Assembly (NCBI GenBank): GCA_038277395.1
Contig: CM076189.1
Location: forward strand, 107,744,154 to 107,808,153
Origin: Dryocosmus kuriphilus
Taxonomy: Eukaryota > Arthropoda > Insecta > Hymenoptera > Cynipidae
Direction: 5' to 3'
Length of the DNA stretch: 64,000 bases
The translations under genes were made by a program, and so were the position numbers. The number at the start of each line of letters is the position of its first letter. The first letter of the stretch is position 1. A model generated the notes under the pieces. The model searched no databases. It was given only the letters and a program-made list of their open reading frames with translations, and was not told the origin of the DNA. This document shows, piece after piece, positions 43,008 through 53,021 of the stretch.

Positions 43008-43624
43008 ATGGCAAAAGGCAAGGGAGATGTGGTATGCAAATCTGACAGACTCCAAAACTCAAGACTCCAAGACGAAAAACAGTTTGTTATAATTAAATTC
43101 CGGGTAAGCAAGATGAGATGCCATTTTTGCCAGACGGGGCTGTTGGGGGAAACCCTAACAGCCCACGCCAGCAAGTGCAGGGCACTTAAGTGGCTCCAGT
43201 TGAGGAGGTCGGGCGTGGCGGAAGGAGACATTCCATACCACCCCCACCGCCACGTCCGACGAATGCTGGCAGCACCACCAGCGCCACCGACACCACCAGC
43301 GCCACCGACACCACCAGCGCCACCGACACCACCAGCAAGGGTGAACCGATCAGGGTTGAACAGATCAAGCAGGAAGCAAGGAGGGAAGAGGCAGAAAGAG
43401 AAAGGAAGATCGATTGGGAAAGGGGAGAAAGAAGGAGGAAGATGTTGGAGGTGAGGAGGAGGCAGGAGGAAGAGGAGGAAAAAAGGAGGAAGGAAGAGGC
43501 AAAGAAAGCGGAGGAGGAGTGGAAGAGGGCGAGGGAGGAAGCGACGAGGGAGTGGGAGGAGTATAGGGGAAAGAGGGAAAAGAGTATAGGAAAAAATAAA
43601 AAGGAGAAACAGAAAAATCTGTAA
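43008..43624 (+). CDS. Gypsy B accessory ORF 2, zinc-finger-like plus charged coiled coil (two overlapping frames)
   Basis: Frame one (43008-43454, ATG at 43008) has CHFC-x11-H-x3-C at about 43119-43178, then a PPAPPT repeat from an 18-bp minisatellite. Frame two (43190-43624) reads the same minisatellite as TTSATD and continues into a long E/K/R coiled coil (EAKKAEEEWKRAREEATRE). Both are open through the overlap; a shift between 43190 and 43440 would join the zinc finger to the coiled coil, but whether that is programmed, a mutation or spurious cannot be told. I know no family match. Base composition is much more GC-rich than the rest of the element. Confidence 0.5.
43265..43335 (+). repeat. 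18-bp minisatellite (ACCACCAGCGCCACCGAC)
   Basis: Three near-exact units plus partial ends. As a multiple of 3 it keeps both overlapping frames open whatever the copy number. Confidence 0.9.
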
Positions 43625-43690
43625 ATATATTTTTATGTTCGGGGGGGCCAAAAAAAAAAAAGGGGAGGAATAAACCCGAACCCCATTAAA

Positions 43691-43702
43691 GGGGGGGGGG
43701 GG
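43691..43702 (+). promoter_or_regulatory. Gypsy B polypurine tract
   Basis: Twelve G preceded by AAA abut the 3' LTR; RNase H-resistant RNA here would prime plus-strand synthesis. G1 has the same kind of G-run at 19960-19975. Confidence 0.88.
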
Positions 43703-44057
43703 TATAACAGAGATGTTGCGTGGCTGTCCGAGCGACGAGACCCTTTGCCGAGCCCGCCCGGGAATCCACGAAGGATCCCGTGCGTGTGGCTGGCGGCAAC
43801 TCTCGTTGCTCGTGCAGTCACAGTATTGAGTCCGTCGTTAGTTCTAGTGAGTCTTCTCGAATCTTGCTCCGTGGCTGGGCTGGGATAATTGCTGGAATTT
43901 CCCGTATTTTTATGGTGTTCCAACGCCACTCGAACTTTGTAAGTTTTAAATACATATTGTTTAATTTCACCTATCCCATTTGCCTTTTATTGTGTCCCTA
44001 CCCTAATCTCGGCGTCCACTTCCTTCTCCCTTCCCCCTTGAGATCCTCAGCTCTACA
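43703..44057 (+). repeat. Gypsy B 3' LTR (355 bp)
   Basis: Second LTR, with 6 substitutions and 2 single-base indels against 34771-35125. It is followed by AAAAT/AAAT, matching the left flank. Open frames in it are not genes. Confidence 0.95.
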
Positions 44058-45240
44058 AAATTTTGAATTAAGACAATTTTAAATTTCGGCAATTTTAAAT
44101 CCCGTAAATTCAGGAATTTCCGGGAAATTATTCATTAGATAATTTTACAATTCAGAAGTTTAATAATTTGTCAATTTTTATTTTTCTCAATTTTCTTTTT
44201 TGCTATTTTCATTAATCCCATAATCAAATACTTTATTTCTTAATTCAATATTTATTTTTTTCAACTTTAAATATCTATAATTTGGAATCATTATTTCAAA
44301 TTTCGTAAATTTAAGAATTTTTGGGAAATCAATGATTAGTTGATTTATTAATTCGTTCATATTATAATTTGACAATTTTATAATTCACTTAATCTTCATT
44401 TTGGATATTTTTAAATTCGTTGCTTGCTTGCATAATTCGACACTCTTATTTTTCGATAATTAAAAATTTTGTCGAAACTTTAAATTTCGGAAATTTTATA
44501 ATTCCTTCATATCTTATCTTCTGCAATTTTATTTTTCCTTAATTTGTGCGTTAGGTGTTTGTTTTTTCTTTATTTTTTATTAGACGTGAATTGACATAAA
44601 TCAATAAAGTTAATATTTTTCAAATAAAACAAATTTGTTTAGGAAAATAGTTTTTAAAAGCGCGTTTATCACTAAAACGAATACCTCAAATGTTTATTTT
44701 CGTAAAACTGAAAAAGAAAATTTCTTTAATGTGTATATAAACATTTTAATAAATAAAAAGCAAAAGAAAAATAAAAAAAGGTTGTAGGCAGCGAGAATCT
44801 CAGAGCGCTGTTTTGAAGACTCAAAATGCGCACTGATTTTTATTATGGTGATTTTGAAATTTCAGAAGACGAATTGAATATTCCATAACAATTTTTAGTG
44901 AAGTTTGAAAACATGTGATATTGAATTTTCAATACATGTCGAATTTTAGATTTTAAAGGTTCATGAAAGTTACGAAACTTTTGTGTCTGATAAAAGATTC
45001 CAATGCCGAATTGTTTTTAAAATTTTTAACTTATTATTGCTTGACGTTTTACGCAGGGAATTTTCGTGACTGCATTTTTACTTAATGGCTTCCAAAAATT
45101 TTGTAAAAATATTAGTAGCTGATTCTACTGATATTTAGGTTGCTTGCTAACGACACGCAGTGCTGTTGAAAAGTCGAAAAAGAAAGCCGACGGTTTATCA
45201 ACGAAATCTGAAGTCTTCGGTGGGTTCTGCCTCGTATCTT
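44058..45240. repeat. AT-rich degenerate repeats and unannotated spacer
   Basis: To about 44580 it is the AATTTCGGCAATTTT field interrupted by gypsy B. From 44580 to 45240 the sequence is AT-rich with no recognised element or gene. Confidence 0.5.
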
Positions 45241-45254
45241 CGCTTAACAACTAT

Positions 45255-45260
45255 TTTATT
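45255..45260 (-). terminator. Poly(A) signal AATAAA of the repeated-exon gene
   Basis: AATAAA on the minus strand, 22 nt after the stop codon at 45282-45284. The spacing is compatible with a short 3' UTR. Confidence 0.55.
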
Positions 45261-45281
45261 TGATTCACACTCTGATTTGAG

Positions 45282-45757
45282 TTAACAATTGTAGAGATAC
45301 AGTAGAGAATCATCGGTTACAGTAATAACTCTAAAAAACTCTGTTATTCTGTGTCTGGGGTCTATTGGACATTCCACGACCTCTTGTGGAGTCAGATCTT
45401 TAAACGTGCCGTCGCACATGTTTACTTTTATTCGTTTCTTCGAGGAAGCATATAATCCTCGAAGACGCTCCATATTCTCCACCGTTGCGAATACCTCACC
45501 TTCCCTTGTTGATAACACAATATATTCTTTTTCAGGCAGAGGCGGATATCTCTGATGGACTTTCATTTTAATTCTTTCATCTTTAGGGAAGATAAGTCTT
45601 CGAAATTCGAATATCCGGCTGGAATTCGTGTAGGGAACAAGACGTTTGTATCCAGCGCCTTCCAGTTCGTGAGAGAGAGAAGCCCTGTCAGTAGGAGACC
45701 CGGACCTTTCACGAGGAGCAGCCGTGACACGTGAACCCCGATCCCTAATAGGAGAAT
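45282..45757 (-). CDS. Repeated-exon gene, last exon (domain copy 3 of 3)
   Basis: A 3' splice site (TTTCTTCTTGCAG) ends at 45758. The exon begins with two bases that complete a split codon (phase 1) and reads SPIRDRGSRVTAAPRERSG, KRLVPYTNSSRIFEFRR, EKEYIVLSTREGEVFATVE, RLRGLYASSKKRIKVNMCDG, ECPIDPRHRITEFFRV and TVTDDSLLYLYNC, then TAA. It differs from the other two by this stop, which replaces the splice donor. No signal peptide or membrane segment; soluble-looking, mixed alpha/beta. I do not recognise the domain. An apparent ATG at 45782 lies inside the intron and is not taken as the start. Confidence 0.75.
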
Positions 45758-45905
45758 CTGCAAGAAGAAATAGAGTGATCATTTTTTTGAGTACATACTT
45801 TTATTATCATTAACAGGATATCTAGGACTCCCAAAAATTGGTGAATCTTTAATTTTGTAAACCCAGTCCCCTACTTTTCTTGGTTTTAGATCCCCATCTT
45901 CCTAC

Positions 45906-46391
45906 CTCTAGATGCTTCACAATCGTAGAGATACAGTAGAGAATCATCGGTTACAGTAATAACTCTAAAAAGGTCTGTTATTTTGTGTTTGGGTTCTATT
46001 GGACACTCCACGAGTTCTTGTGAGGTCAGAATTTTAAACGTGCCGTCGCACATGTGTACTTTTATTCGTCTTCTGTTGGCAGCATACAATCCTCGAAGAC
46101 GCTCCATATTCTCCACTATTGCGAATACCTCACCATCCCTTGTTGATAATACAATATATTCTTTTTCAGGCAGAGGCGGATATGTGCGGTTTACTTTTAT
46201 TTTAATGCGGTCATCTTTAAGAAAAATCATTCTTCGAAATTCGAATGTCCGGCTGGAATTCATGCAGGGAATAAGACGTTTGTATCCAGCGTCCTCCAGT
46301 TGGTGAGATGGAGAAACCTTGTCAGTAGGAGACCTGGACCTTTCACTAGGAGCAGCCGTGTCATTTGAATTCCAATCCCTGATAAAAGAAT
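45906..46391 (-). CDS. Repeated-exon gene, middle exon (domain copy 2 of 3)
   Basis: 486 nt, exactly 162 codons' worth, phase 1 at both ends. The 3' splice site is TTTCTTCTTGCAG before 46391; the 5' splice site is AG|GTAGGA after 45906. It encodes the same domain as its neighbours: RDWNSNDTAAPSERSRSPTD, KRLIPCMNSSRTFEFRRMIF, EKEYIVLSTRDGEVFAIVE, VHMCDGTFKILTSQELVECP and VTDDSLLYLYDCEASR. Joined to the last exon across a 148-nt intron, the split codon gives aspartate. The N-terminal 25 residues vary between copies, the C-terminal 110 are well conserved. Confidence 0.78.
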
Positions 46392-46538
46392 CTGCAAGAA
46401 GAAATAGAGTGATCATTTTTTTGAGTACATACTTTTATCATCATGAAAGGTATCTCGGATGCCCAAAAATTGATGAGTCTTTTAATTTTGTAAACAATAT
46501 TCCCCATTTTTCTGGGTTTTAAATCCCCATCTTCTTAC

Positions 46539-47024
46539 CTCTTATTGCTTCACAATCGTAGAGATACAGTAGAGAATCATCCGTTACAGTAATGACTCTA
46601 AAAAACTGTGTTATTTTGTGTTTGGGATCTATTGGACATTCCACGACTTCTCGCCGGGTCATAGCTTCAAACGTGCCGTCGCAAATCTTTACTTTTATTC
46701 GTCTTGCGGAGGAAGTATACAATCCTCGAAGACGCTCCATATTCTCCACTGTCGCAAATACCTCACCATCCCTTGTTGATAATACAATATATTCTTTTTC
46801 AGCCAGAGGCGGATATGTGAGGTTTACTTTCATTCTAATTCGTCCACCTTTAGGAAAAATAATTCTTCGAAATTCGAATATCCGTCCGGAATTTGTGTAG
46901 GGAATAAGACGTTTGTGTCCAGCGTCTTCCAGTTGGCGAGATGGAAAAAGCCTGTCAGTAGGAGGTCTGGGCCTTTCATGAGGAGCAGGCATGATATATG
47001 AACTCCGATCCCTGACAAGAGGAG
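46539..47024 (-). CDS. Repeated-exon gene, first visible exon (domain copy 1 of 3)
   Basis: 486 nt, phase 1 at both ends. The 3' splice site (TTTCTTCTAGCAG) precedes 47024; the 5' splice site AG|GTAAGA after 46539 is a near-perfect consensus. It reads PLVRDRSSYIMPAPHERPRPP, KRLIPYTNSGRIFEFRRIIF, EKEYIVLSTRDGEVFATVE, RLRGLYTSSARRIKVKICDG and VTDDSLLYLYDCEAIR. The 147-nt intron to the next exon is homologous to the following one, so intron plus exon (633 bp) was the unit of duplication. The 5' part of the gene must lie upstream, beyond 47024; I could not find an exon with matching phase. Confidence 0.78.
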
Positions 47025-48089
47025 CTGCTAGAAGAAATAGAGGAAACACATCCTTGACTACATACTTTTATTATCATGAGCAGTACATAAACCTAGGATA
47101 CACAAAAATTGGTGAACCCTTTAATTTTGCTCACCCTATACCCTGATCTTAGGGGCGTATATCCCCATTTTCCTTCTATTCATATCAAAATTCTCTGCTT
47201 CGAGACAAATCGGTTCACCCATAATATTAATTTTTCCCGACATCTTTACTCGTTTATGGAAAGGGACCGTTTTTTGATCAACCAATTATGAATCGTTTAT
47301 AAGATAATTTTTTTCGTAATTAGGGGTTTAATTTTATAAAACTATACCTGTATGCTTTCCTAAATTATTTGAGACATTTAGACCTCGGATAGGGGTCCCA
47401 TTAAGTGCCAAGTAAAATATAGATATAAATTCTACTTTAACATTGCGTATTTATGTCCAATAATGATCATGCAGCAGGTATGTAAGTGTGTGAATGAGGA
47501 CATGCAATTTGGTCAGTTTATAAGATGTTGTCTCGTTTTCCAATAAAGTGGTTAAGCTAGATGCCGTCATTTACATATTTACCCTCACCATGTGATTATT
47601 GTTACTCATAAATACGTAATGTTCAATTAGAATTGAATTTATATATATAGTGCACTTGGCACTGAAGAGGACTCCTAACCGACGTCGAAACGTCTGCAAT
47701 AATGTAGGAAAGGGCCTAGGTACATTTTTGTTAAATTTATACACTAATTGCTAACAAAAATTATCTTTTAGACCATTAGTAATTGGGTAAATCGAAAAAC
47801 TCTATCATTACATAAAAGAGTAAGGACGTCACGAAGTATTAATATTATAGTTCAACTGATGAACCTAGAATCAGAGAACATTTTCGACCTTGCGTCAACT
47901 GTGGAGGAGGATGAGGATAAGGAGGGGTGAAAAGAAGGAGGAGGAGGAAGATGATGATTTAATTGAATGAAATACTCATCAATTTTTCATATCATTGTAT
48001 ATCTCGCAAATACGTTGGAAAGATTTTGAATTATTTTTAGATATCTGCTCTGAACAGTTAACTCGAGACATGCCAGTCTATTTACTTAC
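47025..48089 (-). other. Upstream region of the repeated-exon gene
   Basis: 47025-47170 is homologous to the two introns between the exons (CCAATTTTTG, TCCTAG, ATGATAATAAAAGTATGTA on the minus strand), down to the place of the splice donor, where GT reads GA. Beyond that no intact fourth copy is seen. A CTCCTC-rich tract on the minus strand at about 47890-47955 ends in CCACAG and could be a splice acceptor, but no open frame follows. 47640-47700 holds a CTGAAGAGG ... GTCGAAACGTC motif of unknown origin. Confidence 0.45.
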
Positions 48090-48174
48090 GAGCATGTTCG
48101 GATCCATCCCCTACTGGTACATCATTACTCTCCAGTGTAATATTCAGATCGAAACATCCTGTTCCCTCCGCACC
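48090..48174 (-). other. Possible upstream exon, weak
   Basis: 85 nt bounded by a good acceptor (TTTTTTTACCAAATCAG) and a consensus donor (C|GTAAGT). The only open frame reads AEGTGCFDLNITLESNDGTSRG and ends in phase 2, which does not fit the phase-1 start at 47024. Either a further small exon lies between, or this is not part of the gene. Confidence 0.25.
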
Positions 48175-48579
48175 TGATTTGGTAAAAAAAGACAAAACTA
48201 GTTAACAGAGGAATTTTATTGGCGCAAACCGTCTACCTTAAGTTCTAAAAGGTGCCCTAAGAGCATAATATTTAAGAAAGTTAAACCTTTAGTATTTTTG
48301 GAAAATGATTAAAGACGTAAAAGAAATGCGAGTTTTGAACATTTCCTTTTTCCAGACCGTCTCATGTTCCAAGCACCTGTACAATGATCAACGTGCATAA
48401 AATTCCCTGTGAAAATAAGAAATCAGATTTTGCTTCTCTCTTTGTTTCGGAAACATTATTCGCCTGATGTAAACTTCCGAGGACCATAACTTCGAAACTT
48501 TTGAGATACGATATTAGATTTTTTTCTAGTTTTGTGACAAATTTATATATACTCTAATGCTTGCACAGGCACTTTATAT

Positions 48580-51480
48580 TTGGGTCGTCCTTTTTAGTTC
48601 CTTAATTCCTTAAAATACCTTAATCACTTAAGACCTTAAAACCCGTAAATTCCAAAAAAATCGCCAAATCCTTTTGAAAACATAAAACACTTAAACCTCT
48701 TAGCAAAACTTTAAACCCTAAAATACCTAAAATTATTTAAACTCATGAAACCATTCTAAACATCTATATTCACATAAATATATGAAAGTCTCTTAAAGTC
48801 CCTTAAATCTCATAATGTTCCTTAAAACACTCAAAATCTCTTAAAACCCTTAAAATCCTTTAAAATCGTTGGAATGCGAAGGCTCATTTAATTTTTAAAG
48901 CTAATTCTTTGTTTCTGTTACAGTTTTGAAATTTCAGATTAAAAAGACTTAATGCTAAAGCTTTAAGGGTTTAATAATATTTTCTTATTTCCCTTTTTTC
49001 CTGTCATATGGTAACTTTGGATGAGTAGATACTTTTAGGAGCGATCAATTCAGAATTGAAGCTGTTAAGTAAAAATGTTTAGGGACACATGTATGTAATA
49101 TTTGTTATGAATAATAATAATTATAAGAATCTTTTACACTTTCATTTAAGGTGAGGCAAACACACGAATGTGAGAATTATTATTTTCGTAAAAATCTTCA
49201 TTTTATTAAACAGAAACGTTGACGAAAGAATGAAAACTAATTGTTTTTAGAAATTACGTGTCTCGATTAATTGCTGTTTTATGTACTCTTTTTAATGACA
49301 CTGTCGAATGAAGATGTTTTATTTATACTTTGAAAAAATAGTGTCAAGAAGCGATTATTAAAGATTAAAATTTTTGTTAAAAATTGCATAATATAGTCAA
49401 TAAAAAGGAACTTTAAAAATTTTCCTTATCTTCTAAGTTTCTGTGTTCCGTACAAAAATTAAATTAATAAAAAAGTAAAATTTGTTTAAAGCAACTTTAC
49501 TGCTGGTAAAAAAAATATTTTATTTTCATTGTATTCAAATTTTTTTAGATACAATTTAGAAATTTTTAGGAATTTCAAAATTTTTAAACTAAAAGCTTTC
49601 CAAATATGTTCTAAATAATTTATTTAAATAAATTGATCAAACTTTAATTTCATCGATTATCCTTCAGAAGTTAGAAAAAAAATTTATTTAGTTATATTGA
49701 AAAAAACTTAAAGGGACTGATTAATCAAAAGTCTTAAGAGGCTTTATTTTAATTTTCAAGGACTTTTGGAACAAATTGAGAAACTACAAACTTAATATTT
49801 TAAAAATTGTTCCAAGTTTCTTATTTCGTATTGAGGAAACTTTAATCTGTAGAACTAAAACAAAATTTTATTTAATTTAAAAGTTTTTTGGAAAAAATCT
49901 ACGGTTTTATATGAAACTTAGGAACTTAAATCATTTTCGAAAAACTTCACCAATTTTAATCTAGATACCTTGAAACCTTGTCATTTTTTAATTCTTCTGA
50001 GTGTTCTGGAAATCAGTTAAGATAGCTTAAAATACCTACTATAAAATTCGAAAAATATACAAAAAAACTTGAAATCAGTGGAAATACTTAAGAACCTCTT
50101 AAATTCTTTTGGAATATTTTAAAATAACTTAAAATCTTTAAAGCTTCTCTGAAAGCCTTTCAAAGTTTCCATATTCATTCGATATGACTTAAAATCTCTC
50201 CGAAATCCTGAAGATGTCCTAAGTTATTTTGAAATTCTATAAAATTACCTAAAATAATTTAAGTTGCTTAAACTTCATGCAAGTCTCTTGAAATTGCTTC
50301 AAAACACTTGAAAGTCTATTTAAATATTTTTAAATCCTTTGACATACCTTCAAAATACTTTAGAATCTCTTATAATACTTTGACATTTTTTTTTAGTATT
50401 TTAAAGTCTATTAATGTATTTTTAAATCCTTTCAAACCCCCTGTAGATCCTTTGAAATCAATTTAGATCTCTTGAAACTCATTAAGTTATTTTTGAATCC
50501 TTCAAAATCGCTTCAAATACCTCCATATCGTTTAAATTCTTTTAGAGTCCTATCAAATTTTAGAACCAATTTTTACATCAATTCAAATACGTTAATGTAT
50601 TTCTAAAATTACTTTCAATTCTCCAAGATCATTTTAAATAAATTAGCTCCTTTAAAATATTTAGTGACACAGTAAAATCTCTTAAAAACTCTAAAATATT
50701 ACTAAATATCTCTAGAAATTTCCAAAGTTTTCTTGATGTCCCTTATATTTATTAAAAATCTTTTAAAATGGCTTTAAATCTCTTTAGAATCCTGAAACTC
50801 TGGTACATTCGTTTTAAAACTTTTAAAATTACTTAAAGTCCATTTAAATCTTATAAATCAAGAGATTTCAGAGAAACAGATTGTACATGATTTTATAGGA
50901 TTAAAAAATGTTTCAAATATCAAAGATTTTAAAGAATTTTGTGGAATTCCAGATAATTATCACGAATTTTGAACGGTGTAAGATTTCATAAAGATCTCGT
51001 GCAATTTTTACGGGATTCCAAGATATTAGAAGGATTTTAAGTTATTGGAGAAGGTTTCAAATAATGTCAAGAAATTCAACAACTTAAACAGACCTCAAAG
51101 AACTGTTAAGTATTTCCAAATATTTAAGCGAATTTTAGAGCATTTCAAGGAATTTAAAAAGAATCGAATGATTTTATTGAAGCTACGAGGATTTCAAATA
51201 TTTTTACTTACTTATTTAGATCATGATTACAAAAAATTAAAAAAAAAATCCAGATATTAAAAATTTCAGGTGATTTTAATAGACGTTATAATTTTGAAAA
51301 AGGTTTTAGTTATTTTCAGCATTTTACTGAATCCAAATTAACATAAACGCTTTCAATCAATTTCAAGTGATTTATTCATACAATTTTTCCAGAAATTTCA
51401 GGTGATTTTAATAGACTTTAGCAAATTACTCACGAACTTTAAGGGATACATTAAATTGTATTTCAAATCATTTCTAATTA
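48580..51480. repeat. Long degenerate repeat field of CTTAAAATCCCTTAAAAT type
   Basis: 2.9 kb of loosely repeated words (CTTAAAATC, CCTTTGAAAT, TTTTAAATC), shifting from one strand's version (48600-50850) to the other (50870-51450). It is the same family as 5560-6115. No gene; the frame 51045-51260 is low complexity. Confidence 0.6.
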
Positions 51481-53021
51481 TTATTTCTGAATAGCTAACG
51501 TTAATGGTTTAAGAATTAACTTAAGAAAAAAATAGAAAATGGAAATAAATGTTTAACTTTTCTTACTAATAACAAGCCATTAAAAAATAAAGATATTTTT
51601 ATTTCATTATTAAAGTTAAATTTAAACTTTGATTCATAATTAATTTTTTATAAAAACCTCTTCACGTTATTTATCGCACTTTTCAAACTTATAATTACAA
51701 GCTTCTCTATTAATTATTAAATTGATTTATTAAAAAAATATTAATGTGGCTGATAAAAAGTAACGAAGAAATAAATATCAAATATAAAAAATAACAAAAA
51801 AGAAAATTATCGAAGAATAAAAATCTCAATTGTACAAAAAACAAATTCAAAAATATCCGAAATTACAATTTGCCGAATTATCTAATTTACAAACTATATA
51901 GTAAAATTAATGAATCATTAATTTCCCCTAAATTCTTCAAGTTCCGAAAGTAGAATTGAAAAAAATATTAAATTTATGAATTTTTCAATAAAATTAACAA
52001 ACGAAGAAAATTAAATAATTATTCATTTTCTCAAACTTCTTAAATACGCGAGATTTAAAATTGATTAAATATTAAAATAATTAAATACTTATTTTCGGGA
52101 ATTTCAATTTCTGAAGTTTTAAATTTCAGCAAATTTATATTTTCCCGATTTAAGTGTTAGTAGGAAACCACATATTCGTTAATTCTCTAATTCGTTAATT
52201 TTTATTTTCGCCAATTTTCTTTTTAGGTGGATTTTATATTCGTTGTTTATTTTTTCGTTATTCTTTATTAGAATTTAAATGATATTTATTATTGATTATC
52301 TAAAAACTCGATATTCATTTTCAAAAATTTTAATTTCAGAAAACTTAGATTTCAGCAGTATTAAATTTTGGAATTTAAGACTCTGTAGGAAACGGCTAAT
52401 TGGTTAATTTTATTATATAATTCTTAAATTAAATAATTCGACCATTTTAGACTTCATCAATTTAACAAATTAATGGGAAAATAATAGTTCGTTAATCTTC
52501 TAATTCGTTAGCTGTGTAGATCGTATGTTTAATGATTCGGCAAATTTTAATTTTGGGTGCTTTTGAACTCATTTTCTTTAGAATTCGGGATTTTTATTTT
52601 TCGATAATTAAAATCTTATTATTTTAAAGTTTCGAAACTTTATAAATCGTTAATTTTTATTTTTGAAAGTTTTCTATCTTTTTGGTTGCTTCGTTATTCT
52701 TCATTAATCTCAAATTTTGAAAATTTTCAAGGAGTTACGAACAATTAATAAGATTTAAAGGGATCTCAGAGGATTTGTAGATTATAAATAATAATAGTGT
52801 TTACGGAAAGCGGCTTGCAGATTTTTAAAGGGAAATTTACAATTTATGAAATTCTAATTGCAGAGAATGGATATCTAATTAATTAGTAAACGGTAATAAA
52901 TATTTTTTAGCGTATCATGAAGATTAAAGAAAAATAAATTTCGAATATATTATTTACGAAAATTGATAAAAATTATTGATATATATTATTTATTAATACA
53001 TAGGTGTATATCTATGTATGT
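51481..53021. repeat. AT-rich spacer with AATTTCGGCAATTTT-type repeats
   Basis: No gene is seen. Diverged words shared with 34095-34770 run from about 51830 to 52720. The rest is simple AT-rich DNA up to the 5' end of RTE copy 2. Confidence 0.5.

Larger units (their letters stand above)
34771..44057 (+). mobile_element. Ty3/gypsy copy B, complete and recent, about 9.29 kb
   Basis: Two 355-bp LTRs enclose a primer-binding site, a 1.46-kb leader, gag, protease, RT, RNase H, integrase, two extra ORFs and a 12-G polypurine tract. The flanks AAAAT at 34766-34770 and 44057-44061 give a target duplication of 4-5 bp. LTRs differ by 6 substitutions and 2 single-base indels, so insertion is recent relative to everything nearby. 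Still, one stop in gag, one extra base in the protease tail and one missing base in the RT break the main frames. It has no env-like ORF with a signal peptide or membrane segment. Confidence 0.93.

Noticed and set aside
42572..43624. An env gene for gypsy B
   Set aside because: Neither downstream ORF has a signal peptide, membrane segment or cleavage-site-like features.
42016..43651. Leucine/serine/proline-rich frames on the minus strand of gypsy B
   Set aside because: Shadows of integrase and accessory ORFs on the plus strand; the minus frame at 43004-43651 is the complement of the charged coiled coil.
45758..45782. MITLFLLAD as the N-terminus of the repeated-domain proteins (also 46392-46416, 47025-47049)
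   Set aside because: It looks like a short signal peptide, but it is the polypyrimidine tract and AG of a 3' splice site; in the third copy the first codon is GTG.
45983..46900. Plus-strand frames opposite the repeated exons (45983-46306, 46592-46900)
   Set aside because: They are antisense shadows, repeated only because the exons repeat; they lack splice sites and strong composition.
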